The notes beneath the pieces are model-generated. The model was not told the DNA's origin and made no database searches. It saw nothing but the letters and a program-made list of their open reading frames with translations. A DNA stretch of 64,000 nt from Aspergillus flavus (taxonomy: Eukaryota; Ascomycota; Eurotiomycetes; Eurotiales; Aspergillaceae): positions 2,294,001 to 2,358,000 of the forward strand of contig NC_092405.1 in assembly GCF_009017415.1 (NCBI RefSeq), read 5' to 3'. Positions 22,416-33,220 of this stretch are shown one piece after another (position 1 is the first letter of the stretch; every line of letters starts with the position of its first letter). The translations under genes were made by a program, and so were the position numbers.

Positions 22416-23518
22416 ATGACTACGTTCAAGCTCAACACTGGTGCAGAGATCCCTGCCATTGGCTTTGGCACCTGGCAGGATGCCGAGGCACAAGAGGGTG
22501 CCGTGGTTGAAGCGATTAAAGCCGGATATCGTCACATTGACACTGCCCGAGTGTGAGTTCAGATCGACAGCTTTGCGAATGGGATTTAGTGCTGATAATC
22601 GATAGTTACGGAACCGAGAAGGCTGTAGGAAAAGCCATCAAAAAGAGTGGTGTGCCCCGTGAGCAGCTTTTCATCACGACTAAGCTCTGGAACAACAAGC
22701 ACCATCCCGATGACGTCGCTCAAGCCCTTCAGGATTCGCTCAACGATCTGGATCTAGAATATGTCGACCTTTTCTTGATGCATTGGCCTGTGGCATGGAA
22801 GCGAGGAGATGAGCTTTTCCCCAAGGAGAATGGAAAGCCGGCAGTCATAGATGTTGACTTTGTTGATGTATGCCTCCACATCATCAGCGTTCTAAGTTGC
22901 AGAGCTGTATGACTGACCTCATACTACAGACTTACAAAGCAATGGAAAAGTTGCTGTCCACCGGAAAGGTCAAAGCAATTGGCGTTTCGAACTTCTCCAA
23001 GGCTGATATGGAGCATCTGCTGAAGAACACCTCGGTCGTGCCCGCGGCGCATCAGCTAGAGGGCCACCCATGGCTGCAGCAGCGTTCGTTCGTCGACTGG
23101 CACAAAGAAAAAGGCATCCATGTCACCCACTACTCTCCCTTCGGAAACCAGAATGAGCTCTACAGTCGTGAAGGCACTATCGGCAAGTTGATTGATGACC
23201 CGGTACTGGTAGAGATTGGCAAGAAGTACAACAAGAGCTCAGCTCAGGTTGCCCTTGGTAAGTGCTGCGTGCTGGAAGGACAATGATACTGATGGAACAT
23301 GCTAACTATTCCTTGTAGCTTGGGGTGTTACCCAGGGCCACTCGGTCCTTCCTAAGTCCAAGACCCCCTCAAGAATCAGGGACAACCTGGCAGGAGATTT
23401 CAAGTTGAGCGAGGAAGATATGCAGAAGATTCATGGAATCGACAGGAAACTTCGTTTCAACGACAGCAGCTCTGACTTCGGCCGGGATTTCTTCTCCGAC
23501 TTGGATGGAAAGAAATGA
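22416..23518 (+). CDS. Aldo-keto reductase (NADPH-dependent)
   Basis: Four exons (22416-22552, 22606-22867, 22930-23257, 23319-23518) encode 308 aa, the standard length of a single-barrel AKR. The catalytic tetrad is visible: Asp42 and Tyr47 in HIDTARVYG, Lys72 in ITTKLWNN, His105 in FLMHWPV. The family signatures KVKAIGVSNFSKADMEHLL and the NADPH-binding LPKSKTPSRIRDN are present. Similar fungal enzymes reduce glyceraldehyde, glycerol-related ketoses or sugar aldehydes (GldB/Gcy1-like). The exact substrate cannot be told from sequence. Possible roles are polyol metabolism, osmotic response or aldehyde detoxification in the cytosol. The gene has a TATA-like stretch close upstream and all introns are canonical. 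Confidence 0.93.
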
Positions 23519-23562
23519 GCTGTTGTGGTACCACACATAAAGCTTTGAGAACGATTTAATGA

Positions 23563-26485
23563 CTACCTTGATGATACTGCCAATATAGTTAGATAATACA
23601 AATCCTGGCTGCCATATAACGCCCTCGCAAACGACATCTTGTTCTTATTATCCCTCAATCGAGCTTGCCTATGCCCAAGCTTCGAACTATACAAGCATTG
23701 TAAATTGATTTTGATACGGCCTGCCATATCAGATTGACTCCCGTAGGTATTCTCATAGAAGTCTAAGACTTCCTTCCAAAGTCTTTCTGCATTCTGTTGT
23801 TCCGAAGCTGCACATACACCCAGAGCATTTTTATGCTCGCTCTCTTCCATGAATGCCAAAGCTAGCTCGTCCACCGCGCGCATAGTGACTGGGTGGCGGC
23901 GACCCCACCATTCAGTATAGATAGCAATGACATCCCCCAGCAAGCTGTTCGCTATGCTGAATTCACCAAGTTGGGCATTGGCTTTTCCAAGATTTAGCTT
24001 GGTCGACACTATGGTCGGATGAGACTCGCCCAGCACTCCTCTTTGGCTGTCAAAAATGTGGAAGAAGATATCAGTTGCTGCAGCTACTGAGCCCTTTTGT
24101 AGAAGAACCTCTCCCATATCGTTCAATATGCAAATATAAAGTTGCTTCCGTTCATCCTTCGTCAGCCCGTATTGGTCTGGCTTGTGTCGAGCGAAGTAAG
24201 CTGCTGCATTACATAAATTTTCTTCAGCTTCCTCTGGCCTTCCAATCATCATCAATGCCACAGACTTGATGTACAATGTAGATATTGATATGTCAGGAGA
24301 TAGCCCGCCAAACTGGCTTCTCAGGTTTGATGACCTTTCGAATGTGTGCGGTGCGAGGTCAAACCTTTGCTGTTTAATATAAACCAAGCCAAGATTTGTG
24401 AAGACGTCTGCTAAGAACTCGGCCTCCGGCATAGTGAGCGTCTTCTGATTGAGCGCCTTTTCAATCATCCGATAAATTAGCGATGCCTGGTCGAACTGCC
24501 CCGTATGACGGAATAGTCGACCGAGAGCTTCAAGTTCGATAAGATCGGTATATGGTCCCCATCTACCTTGTCTTATATAACTCCATCACCGAGTAGCGTG
24601 CGGCTCCAGTCGGCGTATCTTCTGCCAGAAGTTGTGCTCATACGATCGTGGAACATGTGCGGCTACTAGTGGTATTGCACATTGTATGTACTCTTGCTCA
24701 TTGGTGTTCGTGCTTTGTCGGGCTACTGCTTGAATTGCTGGACGTATCTCCCAAAGTTGGTGTCCGTCGACGGTATGTTTTAGTTCAATGAATGATAGAT
24801 CCGCCAGAATGGGACAGAAGCTTCGAAATGATTTTCGCTCTCTGGCATGGTTGCAGAGCCATGTGGGATATGTTTCTTCTAGTGCAATAAGACAAAGCTC
24901 GTACCATAGATCCTTATAGTCAAGGTAGCTGAATAGAGTCAACACTTTTGCCGCTATAGGATCTGTAGACTCGAGCTCCCGAAAGCTCTGCTCAATAGGA
25001 AGAAAAAGATATTTGCTGATTATAGTGGGGTTTTCATCAATTTCATGATCCTTCCATTTATCCAAATATTCAATGGCCGTATAATGATGGCTAGAAAGAA
25101 TAGAGGCTGCCAGCCGAAGTGTCAGAGGATGTCCTTTGAAAAAATGCCCTAGTTCTTCGACACCTGGCATCCATGGTTAAATGATCATAGATACAGTGTA
25201 AAGTATGAGGGTGTATATACCTGCTTCTATGAGCCTAGCGTCAACCCGGGACCGAAGCAGATTGGCAGCATCTTCAATTGTTAGTCCCTTAAGCTCACGG
25301 TTCGGATGATATTCTTCTATCACGTCTCGTCTCCTTGCAGTAAGCAGGATATAATACCGCTTCAGGTTTCTTATAAGACCGTGAACACTGAAGGGCCATC
25401 GGTCAGGAGAACTCGGGAATGGTTTCTCGTTTATACCGTCGATAACGAGAAGCCATCTTTGGTCTTTTAATCGACTCACCTCGTTGAAGAACGTGTGAAC
25501 ATGATCCATTGCCTCCTTCTGTGGGCTCTTGGTCTGTACCTTTCCTGAAAGTCTGACGTCCTCGCTGAGCATCATTGCCACACTTTGCTCAAATGCTTCT
25601 TGTGTCTCACCGTTGACCCAGAATATCTCGCGTTCTGGGTGCTTGGATCGTTGCTGATGCACAAATCTTGATGCTAGCTGCGACTTACCTACTCCAATGA
25701 TTCCCCAAACAGCGGCGATAGACTTTTGTAGTGGCTGCTGAGCCCGTAATCCTAGTTCCTCATCTAGATAGCCAAGCTCCGCTTCTCGCCCTACAAAGGT
25801 CCACCTTTCAGGCTTAAATTGTGCCAAACGGGCATCTTGGTTGGCAAACGGAGTTGAGCGTGGGCCAGGTAACGTACATTAGTACTTTTTCATGGCCTTT
25901 GAGCATTGTGACTAGAGCAAGCATCCATGAAATGTAATGGGCATAGAGCCTATACGTCCAGGCTCTGTAGCTTTACATACCTGGACAGCTTCCGCGGGCC
26001 TCAGATGGTAACTTAGTTAAGACTTCTTTGGCGTACGCCGCTGCAGTAATTGCAGCATACGGCTGCCAACTGTCATTTTTAGAGGAGTCGACAAAGTCAC
26101 TTATCCCTCGGATAACAGCTACTGGTATCCTGGTCATTATACCCGCAGCTTCCATCTCCACAGCTATACCTCCATACCTGTCCCTCAGATAATCTCGTCT
26201 TCCCTTCGACTTTATCACGCTATTACCAGAGAGTATTGTTCCGTAATGAACCATAGGATGAATAGTGCTGCGTGGCTGTTGGCTTTCTGACTACTCCTCA
26301 CTTCTAGCAGACGTGTCTGATCTCCGAAACTCCGGCCGTTCTTCTATAATACGCAAATGCCGTAGGAAGTCGGCTTCACCTCGAGCCCTAATAACGCTAA
26401 TAATAGAGCGTAGAGAATGATGGGTTGCGTTCTGCCAGTGTTTTACTTCAAACGCATTTTCTGCCCCTGTATCATCAATCCACAA
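23563..26485 (-). pseudogene. NLR-type gene: phosphorylase domain - NB-ARC - TPR, with two in-frame stops
   Basis: From the 5' side (minus strand) it reads the second half of a PNP/UDP-phosphorylase-like domain: HSLRSIISVIRARG and EERPEFRRSDT, then VHYGTILSGN, IAVEMEAAGIM and AVIRGISDFVDSS. Next comes an NB-ARC ATPase with Walker A GIIGVGKSQLA, Walker B RWLLVIDGIN and a GHPLTLRL motif. TPR-like helical repeats run to 23563. Two introns fit well: 25836-25980 (TACTAAT branch) joins SCPDARLAQF, and 25164-25220 joins EAGVEEL. This is the domain order of fungal STAND/NLR receptors linked to non-self recognition. A TAG at 26291-26293 and a TGA at 24586-24588 interrupt an otherwise continuous frame, and the first half of the phosphorylase domain is not found upstream. 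Both stops are one C-to-T change away from sense codons (CAG, CGA). I read it as an inactivated gene. Sequencing error at both stops is less likely. Confidence 0.75.
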
Positions 26486-27238
26486 AAGTCAACAGTCTCA
26501 AATAGCCGAATATGGCGCGAGAAAGCTCTACGCGCACTTCAAATTACACAGAAATTCACGAAACTTCCTTCACCGGTTGTTCTCAAAGCAGACCGTCATT
26601 ATCGGTTCCCAATCCATGACCTAATAATCTGGTGGAAGCCACCCGTGCTCCTCCCACGGATTGCAAGGACACGTCTTCCAAGGGATCAGTCGTCTGCAAC
26701 CCTTCTCACTTCACACCCTCTCAACTTCCTATCATGTGAATACAGCCTACCCAGTTTACTCGACAGTGGTGTGAGAGAAAATGGCTAGCTGAGCCAGTCG
26801 ACCAAAAATATACGTGGCATGCACGACCTGCAAAGAACCGGGGTAGGAATTAACGGGGGAAGTCTCCAAAGCCCAAGGAGTGAAAGCGGCCTGAACCCAG
26901 ACCCACAGCCAGCTCATCATGCTTGACTAAAAGCAGCGAAAGGCTACCGATGCTCTGCAGGAAACCCCAACCCCTAAAATACATTCTCATCCTATAACCA
27001 CCCCCCCTAAGGGCTTCGACCGTCATGCATGATGAAGGGATGCATATATTAATTGGATTGATTGGGCTGAAATGCGTACACGGCTCGTAGATATGACAGA
27101 TGGAATATTCACGGCATTTGCGAGGAATACAGACTGCCGCCTGCCAACGTGGTATAAGAATGCCAACATTTGCCTTCTGGAAAGAAACAAAGCATTGTTG
27201 AAGCATACAACCTTCTGTCATAGGATACTTTTACCAAG
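26486..27238. other. Decayed 5' flank of the NLR relic; profilin-like upstream region
   Basis: The missing N-terminal half of the phosphorylase domain should lie here on the minus strand, but I find no WVCALP- or GIGGG-like motif in any frame. The right half is the upstream region of the profilin-like gene. No other coding frame is supported. Confidence 0.4.
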
Positions 27239-27791
27239 ATGTCTTGGCAAGGTACAGGCCATATATCTCCTTCCCCCGCGTAGTTAGCTCTACAATTACT
27301 AACGAGACTAGACTATGTTGATCAGGAATTGATCGGGAAGGGACTTGCTCATGCCGCCTTCATAGGAGAAGATCTTGTTGTTTGGGCATCTAGCGAGGGT
27401 TTTAATGTAAGTTATCAACCATGGTTAAGCAATCTACTATGGTATTCAGCTTATATATTCTTATAGCTATCTGAAGCTGAACGGCGTGCAATGTTTGACG
27501 CATTCGAAAATCAAGATCATTTCTATGAATCAGGCTTAGATCTTACTGGACGACACTTTCATCCTGCAGCCGCTGATGATCGCATTATCAGGGTTGTACA
27601 GGTGCGTATTTACAACAATCTCAAGTTGAAGGGAAACCTGACTTTAGAGTTCAATTTAGGAGGGAAATGGGGCAATGCTGGTGAGGATGAAGGGTTTCAT
27701 CATTGTGGGTGAATACGGCAATCTTGCGCCTGCACAGGGGCAGTATTTCATAAACAAACTAGCGGACCAGCTCACTGCGGCGGGCTTCTGA
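27239..27791 (+). CDS. Profilin-like protein
   Basis: Four exons (27239-27251, 27312-27406, 27467-27601, 27660-27791) total 375 nt and encode 124 aa, the usual profilin size. The tiny first exon gives MSWQ, and the second starts DYVDQELIGKG, matching the MSWQ-YVD-LVG-G start of fungal profilins. VVWASSEGFNLSEAE resembles the profilin VWA-S-GF segment. RMKGFIIVGEYGNLAPAQG and KLADQLTAAGF correspond to the last strand and the C-terminal helix that, in the family, contribute to the poly-proline and actin surfaces. Profilins bind actin monomers and poly-proline proteins such as formins. All three introns have GT-AG ends. The middle is divergent, so this looks like a paralogue rather than the housekeeping profilin. 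Being split into short exons, it lacks a long ORF. Confidence 0.72.
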
Positions 27792-29037
27792 TGGAAGCTA
27801 CCTTGGTTATAACAAACCATTGATTTCGTCAATCTGATGCTATTCTATGGTAGGAAGTATAGAAACTGTATCACATAACCATCAGATCCCAGTTCGTACA
27901 AAATTTCCCTCCTTGGCCTGTCGAGCACTGGATCTGACCAAATCTGATCCACAACCCCCCAAACGCCACCGTCAGTAACTGCATAATATTTGATGGTCAC
28001 TAGAAGAATGGTGGGCTAACTTGAGAGGCCCTGGTGAATATGCGCCATGTCATCCTAGGGAAACCTCTTAGGGTAGTTTATAAATATGTACAGTACATAT
28101 ACATTCACCCTTCTGATAGGTCAGGAATAAAGAAAGGTTAACTATAACCAATCTACTCCGTACTATGAATACTAGAATACCTCTTCCATCAAGACTACAC
28201 ACTGCAGCAATATTTAAACTCGACTGCATTGAAAATATGGAAGCCTACCAGAAATGGCCTGTAGGATGCCGATAAAGTGGTATTTAATAATACTTAAGCC
28301 CGGAGGTGGAGAGAAGAAAGTCAACTTGACTGCTGCCTAGAGCTTATACTCCGTCAGTCTGATATTAGGGCTCGTCTCGTTCTACAAAAGAATTCCTTCT
28401 AAAATACAAAATCAAACTCTTGTAGCTCAATATACCCTGTTATAATACACCCAATACAATAAATGATGATATACTCTTAAAGAAAACACGCACTAGAACC
28501 TGCAGGAGCTCCGTGCCACCATGCTTACAATGCATTTCTAGCACCGCCAAGCCGAACGATTTAGACTTCAATATTTATCCTCCATGCAGAAGATCTACAA
28601 ATATAACCACACGAAGCTTTTACTAGTTCCTGTTCTCAGTCTAACGTCGCCTCTCTCCTTCTAATATTCCAATATCCCTCGAAGAATAAAGATTAAGTAC
28701 ACTCTACACCACACATACAACATTCCCGGTAGACAGGAACAATCCCCCGGAACCACCAGCTTGGCAAAAAGGCAGTGTTGACCAGCCAAGAACTCTCCTA
28801 TTTAATGAACCTGAAGTCTAACAGCACAGCTTCCCTCGACGTCTCGAACTGATTGGCTGTCATTATCGCGGCTCGCATTTGATCTTCGTCTGGTCATCCC
28901 TGGCGGGTATTTCTGTCAGTTGACTTGACTTGACTGTTCCTGTGATTGACGACCTCTTATTTTCCTTCCTCTTAACACCTCATATTCAAGAAACACCAAC
29001 ACCAACACCAACACTAACAAGGCAAAACACAATCTAA
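27792..29037. other. Intergenic, no gene recognised
   Basis: 1.25 kb of AT-rich sequence downstream of the profilin-like gene and upstream of the PAP2 gene. It contains one perfect TACTCCGTA at 28154-28162 and a near copy at about 28347. A CAACAC-type repeat at about 28992-29016 lies in the leader just before the PAP2 start codon. Confidence 0.5.
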
Positions 29038-30314
29038 ATGCCCACCGACAAAACCACCCCCACAATGGGTCTCCAGAATATAAACATCCCCACCGCAAAA
29101 CGCTACCTCCCATTGCTAATATCCTACATAATCGACTGGGTATTCATCATGTACACACACACCTACTATCCACCTACTAGTCCAACACAACACTAACAAA
29201 GTACCAGAGGAATAGCCCTAATAGGCTACGGCTTCCACAAAGTCACCCCCAACCACCATCCCTTCACACTAACAGACCCCAGCATCTCATTCCCCTACAC
29301 CGTCCACGAAACGGTAAGCACAGCCGTCCTCGTCGTCGTAGCCCTTATCGCGCCGGCTGTGATCATCGTTCTCGTGACTCTGGTCATCATCCCCGGGTCA
29401 TGGGGTCGGGGCGCGACCTGGCGGGTGAAGGTCTGGGAGTGGAATGCTGGGTGGTTGGGGCTGGCGTTGGCTGTTGCTGGGGCGTTTATGGCTACCGAGG
29501 GCTTGAAGGATTTGTATGGCCGGCCCAGGCCGGATATGTTGGCCAGGTGTGACCCTGATTTGAGCAATATTGGGGATTATGTGGTTGGGGGTCTTGGGGG
29601 GAAGGTGGAGGGTGCGCCGACGGTGGTGAGTTGGGAGATTTGTAGAAATAGGGGGAAGATGTTGGTTGTGGATGGGTTTGTGAGTTTTCCGAGTGGGCAT
29701 TCTTCTTGTGAGTTTTCTTTTCTTTAATTTATTTAGATACTGTGTACTGGTGTTGTGTTTTGTTTGATTTTGGTTTGGGTTACGCTGGGATTGATTTGAT
29801 ATTGATCGATATCTATCTAGTTGCCTTTGCCGGATTGACCTATCTGAGTCTGTGGTTATGCGCCAAGTTCTCCATTGGATTCCCCTATCTGGCGCATTCG
29901 CCCTTCGGCCAGGATTTGCGCGCCCAGAAGCGCGAGACCATTCGCGACCTGGGAGCTGCGCCTCCCGTCCTCTTGGTGATCCTTGCCTTTGTCCCGATGG
30001 CGGTCGCCTTCTTCATCTCCGCATCGCGCTGGTTTGACTTCCGGCATCATGCATTCGACATCATCTTCGGCTCCGTCATGGGTATGGTTTTCGCCTGGGG
30101 CGCATTCCGTCTGTATCACCTCCCCATCATGCGCGGTGGCGGCTGGGCATGGGGCGCTAGAAGTCGGCGACATGCCTTCTTCAAGGGCGTCGGACTGCCC
30201 AGTCACATTGGCGGCGACAACTGGTCCAGCATGAAAGATATCCCACAGACCGAATCTCGTGCGGCAGGTCAAGACATCGACCTGGAAAGCGGGTCACGTA
30301 ACCTGGCCGAATGA
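29038..30314 (+). CDS. PAP2-superfamily lipid phosphate phosphatase
   Basis: Three exons (29038-29150, 29208-29707, 29821-30314) encode 368 aa. The three PAP2 phosphatase motifs are all present: KDLYGRPRP near residue 138, PSGHSS spanning the second splice junction near 200, and SRWFDFRHHAFD near 273, with the expected SR-x5-H-x3-D spacing. Several hydrophobic segments (for example ALIAPAVIIVLVTLVIIPGS) indicate a six-span membrane enzyme. Family members such as yeast Dpp1 and Lpp1 dephosphorylate diacylglycerol pyrophosphate, phosphatidate and lysophosphatidate in the vacuole, Golgi or ER membrane. Codon use changes sharply from AC-rich to TG-rich inside exon 2, but the frame is intact. The C-terminus is a hydrophilic tail. 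Confidence 0.93.
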
Positions 30315-30522
30315 GCACCGGCGTTAGGATCCAAGGACAGAGGTGTTTTGGATGTTAGTTTGAATCTTTCTTTCCCCCACACACAACAAGTTAGTCATAG
30401 CTGTATACCCCGTTCGCACTATAGTCGAGACATCTCCGTGCATCTTTAAATAAAGTAACGTTATAAATCAGGTCCAGACCCATTCCAATAGAAACCAGGG
30501 AAACATCCCAACCTGTATCAGA

Positions 30523-31330
30523 TCACCTCCACCCACCCACTCTCCCCTCATCCCACCTTGCCTTAGCCTCCCGTCTCGCCTCCAACTTGGCCCCCTCCGC
30601 CCGCACCCGGCGAATCCAATCCGCAACCTCCTTCTCCGTCGCCCGTCCATGATGCTCTTCCTCAAGAAAACTCTCCTCCACGGCATGACAAACCGCCTCC
30701 TGCTCGGCGATCGACGCCGAAAGCCGCTGGTACAACGCCTTAGGCGACCAAGGCGCCAGCGCGGCATCCATCTCCGTCTGTTTCTTCCGCCACGACACCT
30801 CCAGCGATTGATGCGTTAATAACAGCGTCTCCGTCGACCCGCGCAGTTCCCCAACCCGTCCCTGAAGCTCTAGTAAATGGCTCGCCAGATCCTTGTTATA
30901 CTTTAGTAGAGACTGGAGGTACTCTTGGTGCGCGGTGTGGGAAGGATGTCGACTTGCTAGCGCGGAGATTAGATTCGGGTCTTTGAGGATTGTCTGGAGG
31001 TCGATGGTTCTGTGATTATAAAGTATTAGATCATGTTGTTTGATTCAGGGTGCGAAGGAGGAGGGAGGGGAAAGGCACGTACGATTTCTCCTTTACGTTC
31101 TCCGGTAACCAGCCCTCTTCGACGGTCGGTGGTCGAGGGAGTGCATTTGGGTTCGTGGCCGTTGAGTAGCGATGCATGGTCGTGTCTGCTCGGTAGGGTC
31201 GTTCGTGGAGGGTCTGCGGCGTTCCTGGGAGCGAAGGGTTGAGCTGTGGTGTACCCCGGCGACTGGCCTCGTGGCTGGTGGGCTTGGGAGGCGGGGGCGG
31301 AGGCGTATCGGAATTCAGGGTTGGGTTCAT
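30523..31330 (-). CDS. vps37: ESCRT-I subunit Vps37 (Mod(r) domain)
   Basis: Two exons (31083-31330 and 30523-31009) flank a 73-bp intron with a GTACGT donor and encode 244 aa. The N-terminus is a Pro-rich linker (DTPPPPPPKPTSHEASRRGTP). The Mod(r) coiled-coil domain starts at the splice site (KEKSTIDLQTILKDPNLI) and continues with HQEYLQSLLKYNKDLASHLL, the WRKKQTEMDAALAPWSPKAL block and the TEKEVADWIRRVR end. Vps37 pairs with Vps23 and Vps28 in ESCRT-I, which sorts ubiquitinated cargo into multivesicular bodies; in Aspergillus the ESCRT route also feeds ambient-pH signalling. The gene converges with the PAP2 gene, the stops being 209 bp apart. Confidence 0.88.
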
Positions 31331-32033
31331 TGTTACGGATGAGAGATTGGTTGCTGGGTTTCAATGCGGAGGTGATGTCGGGATTGGATCGTCTTGTCGT
31401 TGGCTTCATGCGGGGAAACTATGTGGGCGGTCACGTGGGTACGTCATATCAGTCGATATTATTGCCTGAGGGTCAAGGCTAACGTAGTCTATGGTGTGCA
31501 TGCTACGGACATGATTGTCGTTAATATACGATTACTATACACTATTGATCTAATTTGTATGTTGTTCAAGGGCGTAGTGGGAATGTGATGACTGCCTGAG
31601 GCGACACCATATGATCATCCATTGAAATGAACGCTAGCCAATACACTACCGAGATACTCCTATAATAGTCCTGAAATATCAAATATGTTCGAGTCATCAT
31701 CTTATGCGACTCCCGCCAGGCGACTGGGCCTCGTATGGGTCTACTGTAGCACACGGGTTGGTACCGCATAACGCCATGGCTTCTGCAGCCACGGCACCGA
31801 CAGCGATTAGAGGAAGTTTTTCACTTCCTGCATATCGTACTTTTCGGGTGGATATCCCCCGGATATCCGTGACCATGTCCAATTCTCAAAACCAGGACAG
31901 AGCAGTAGTTCAGCCACTCAAAGATTCAACCGGTCCTTCACAGCGTATCTAGAGAGTCGGTATCCGACCAAACAAACGGTAACCGGAGGCATTGAGCAGC
32001 CTTGCCATCAATAAGAACTTCCTTCTGTCTGGC
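31331..32033. other. Intergenic: vps37 promoter and ankyrin-gene 3' flank
   Basis: About 700 bp. A 61-codon minus-strand frame at 31697-31882 is mildly protein-like (LPLIAVGAVAAEAMAL) but has no start context or family signature, so I do not call it. Confidence 0.4.
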
Positions 32034-32693
32034 TTAATCCATTCTGCGCCGGACCTCCCGATCCTGAGTATCGACATTAGATCCCCGAATGGCCTCCATA
32101 ACCAGCTCCCGAAGTTGAGCCTGCGTCGCCTCACTCTGGAAGTCCTCCCGGGCCGCCAATTCATCAATTCTCCGCTTGAACTCCGGATCCACCTGGTCCA
32201 TACCAGCATTTGCCTCCTGCTCCGATACCGTGCCCAGGTTCACCTTGATGTTGGATGGCAATGGCGGGGCGGGGTTCAAAGAGTCCGCGACCTGGTCCTG
32301 AGCCGGAGCAGGGGGCAGACCCATGACTTGGCGGAGATAGGCAGCAACCTCGGGGAACGACCCGTCGGTCTCGATGGACTCTTGAGCGGTGAAGCCCTCA
32401 TCGTTCTTGTGGTTGTAGTCGACGCCCAACTCCTCGACGAGACATTTGGCAATCTCCACGGTCTCGGTCACGAACAGACAGGTTTCGGCATCTTCGTCGA
32501 GCAGGTTCACGTTGACGTTGAATTCCTTGACCAGTGCGCGCAGAAGGTCAATGTGGTTGTAGGATGCCGCGGCGTGCAGGAGGGAGTATCCGTGCTCATC
32601 TTGGTTCGAGGCGATGGATGGGTCGGAACGCAGGAGAGTCAGCACCGCGGACGGGTTGTCGCAAGCCAGAATGTAGGGGTTGGGCTGAGACAT
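32034..32693 (-). CDS. Small ankyrin-repeat protein
   Basis: An intronless coding region of 219 aa. About two to three ankyrin repeats fill residues 1-120 (for example EHGYSLLHAAASYNHIDLLR with the TLLHAAA-type signature, then DEDAETCLFVTETVEIAKCL and NDEGFTAQESIETDG). A Pro-rich linker and an acidic helical C-terminus (FKRRIDELAAREDFQSE) follow. The architecture resembles conserved cytosolic fungal ankyrin proteins such as the Yar1-like chaperones, but I cannot assign an orthologue. I chose the ATG at 32693 because the upstream in-frame extension contains a good 52-bp intron (32702-32753) that ends only 8 nt before this ATG, which places the extension in the 5' untranslated region. The gene is divergent from trl1. 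Confidence 0.82.
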   Translation of the reverse strand: MSQPNPYILACDNPSAVLTLLRSDPSIASNQDEHGYSLLHAAASYNHIDLLRALVKEFNVNVNLLDEDAETCLFVTETVEIAKCLVEELGVDYNHKNDEGFTAQESIETDGSFPEVAAYLRQVMGLPPAPAQDQVADSLNPAPPLPSNIKVNLGTVSEQEANAGMDQVDPEFKRRIDELAAREDFQSEATQAQLRELVMEAIRGSNVDTQDREVRRRMD

Positions 32694-33220
32694 GATGTTC
32701 ACTAGACAATGAGTCAGAGATGAGCCATAAAAGTGGATTGAACGGGTGCTCACCCAGTAAAGCACTATTAATAGAACAAGTCAGGATATTAGAATAATGA
32801 TCGAACGGAGAATCTGGAAAAGTTGAGTGAGAGAGTGAATGAGGGGCAGCTTTAAAAGGTCGGCGCAGAGAAAAATCAGAAATTAATTAATTCATAGTTT
32901 ATTGCCCCGCAGATCCGCTGCCGATAAGAAAACAGAACCATCTTCACCTTCTTTGTGTCATCACTCCCCACAACTGACTCATCCCCTCGTACTTCCTTCC
33001 ATTTCATTTGACTCAACCTGTCACGGTTTGGGGCGAGGCCTTCTGGTTACATTGAAGGAATCAGGACCCTGTTAAAGCAGCTCCTTCCTTCCGAACTGTC
33101 GTCGTGCTCAGCTCTTGCACACATCCCCCACTTGAGTCGAAAACCACAGCTCCGATAACACTTTGACTGGCGCAATTCATCAAGAGATTCTCGCGTCTAT
33201 TACAGACCGTCAAATTCAAA
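32694..33220. promoter_or_regulatory. Shared promoter region of the ankyrin gene and trl1
   Basis: 527 bp between two divergent start codons. The left side carries the 5' leader intron of the ankyrin gene (32702-32753). No strong TATA box is visible, as expected for housekeeping genes. Confidence 0.6.

Noticed and set aside
31697..31882. A 61-codon minus-strand frame with an Ala-rich segment
   Set aside because: No conserved motif, no splice partner, and the plus strand is also open over the same stretch.
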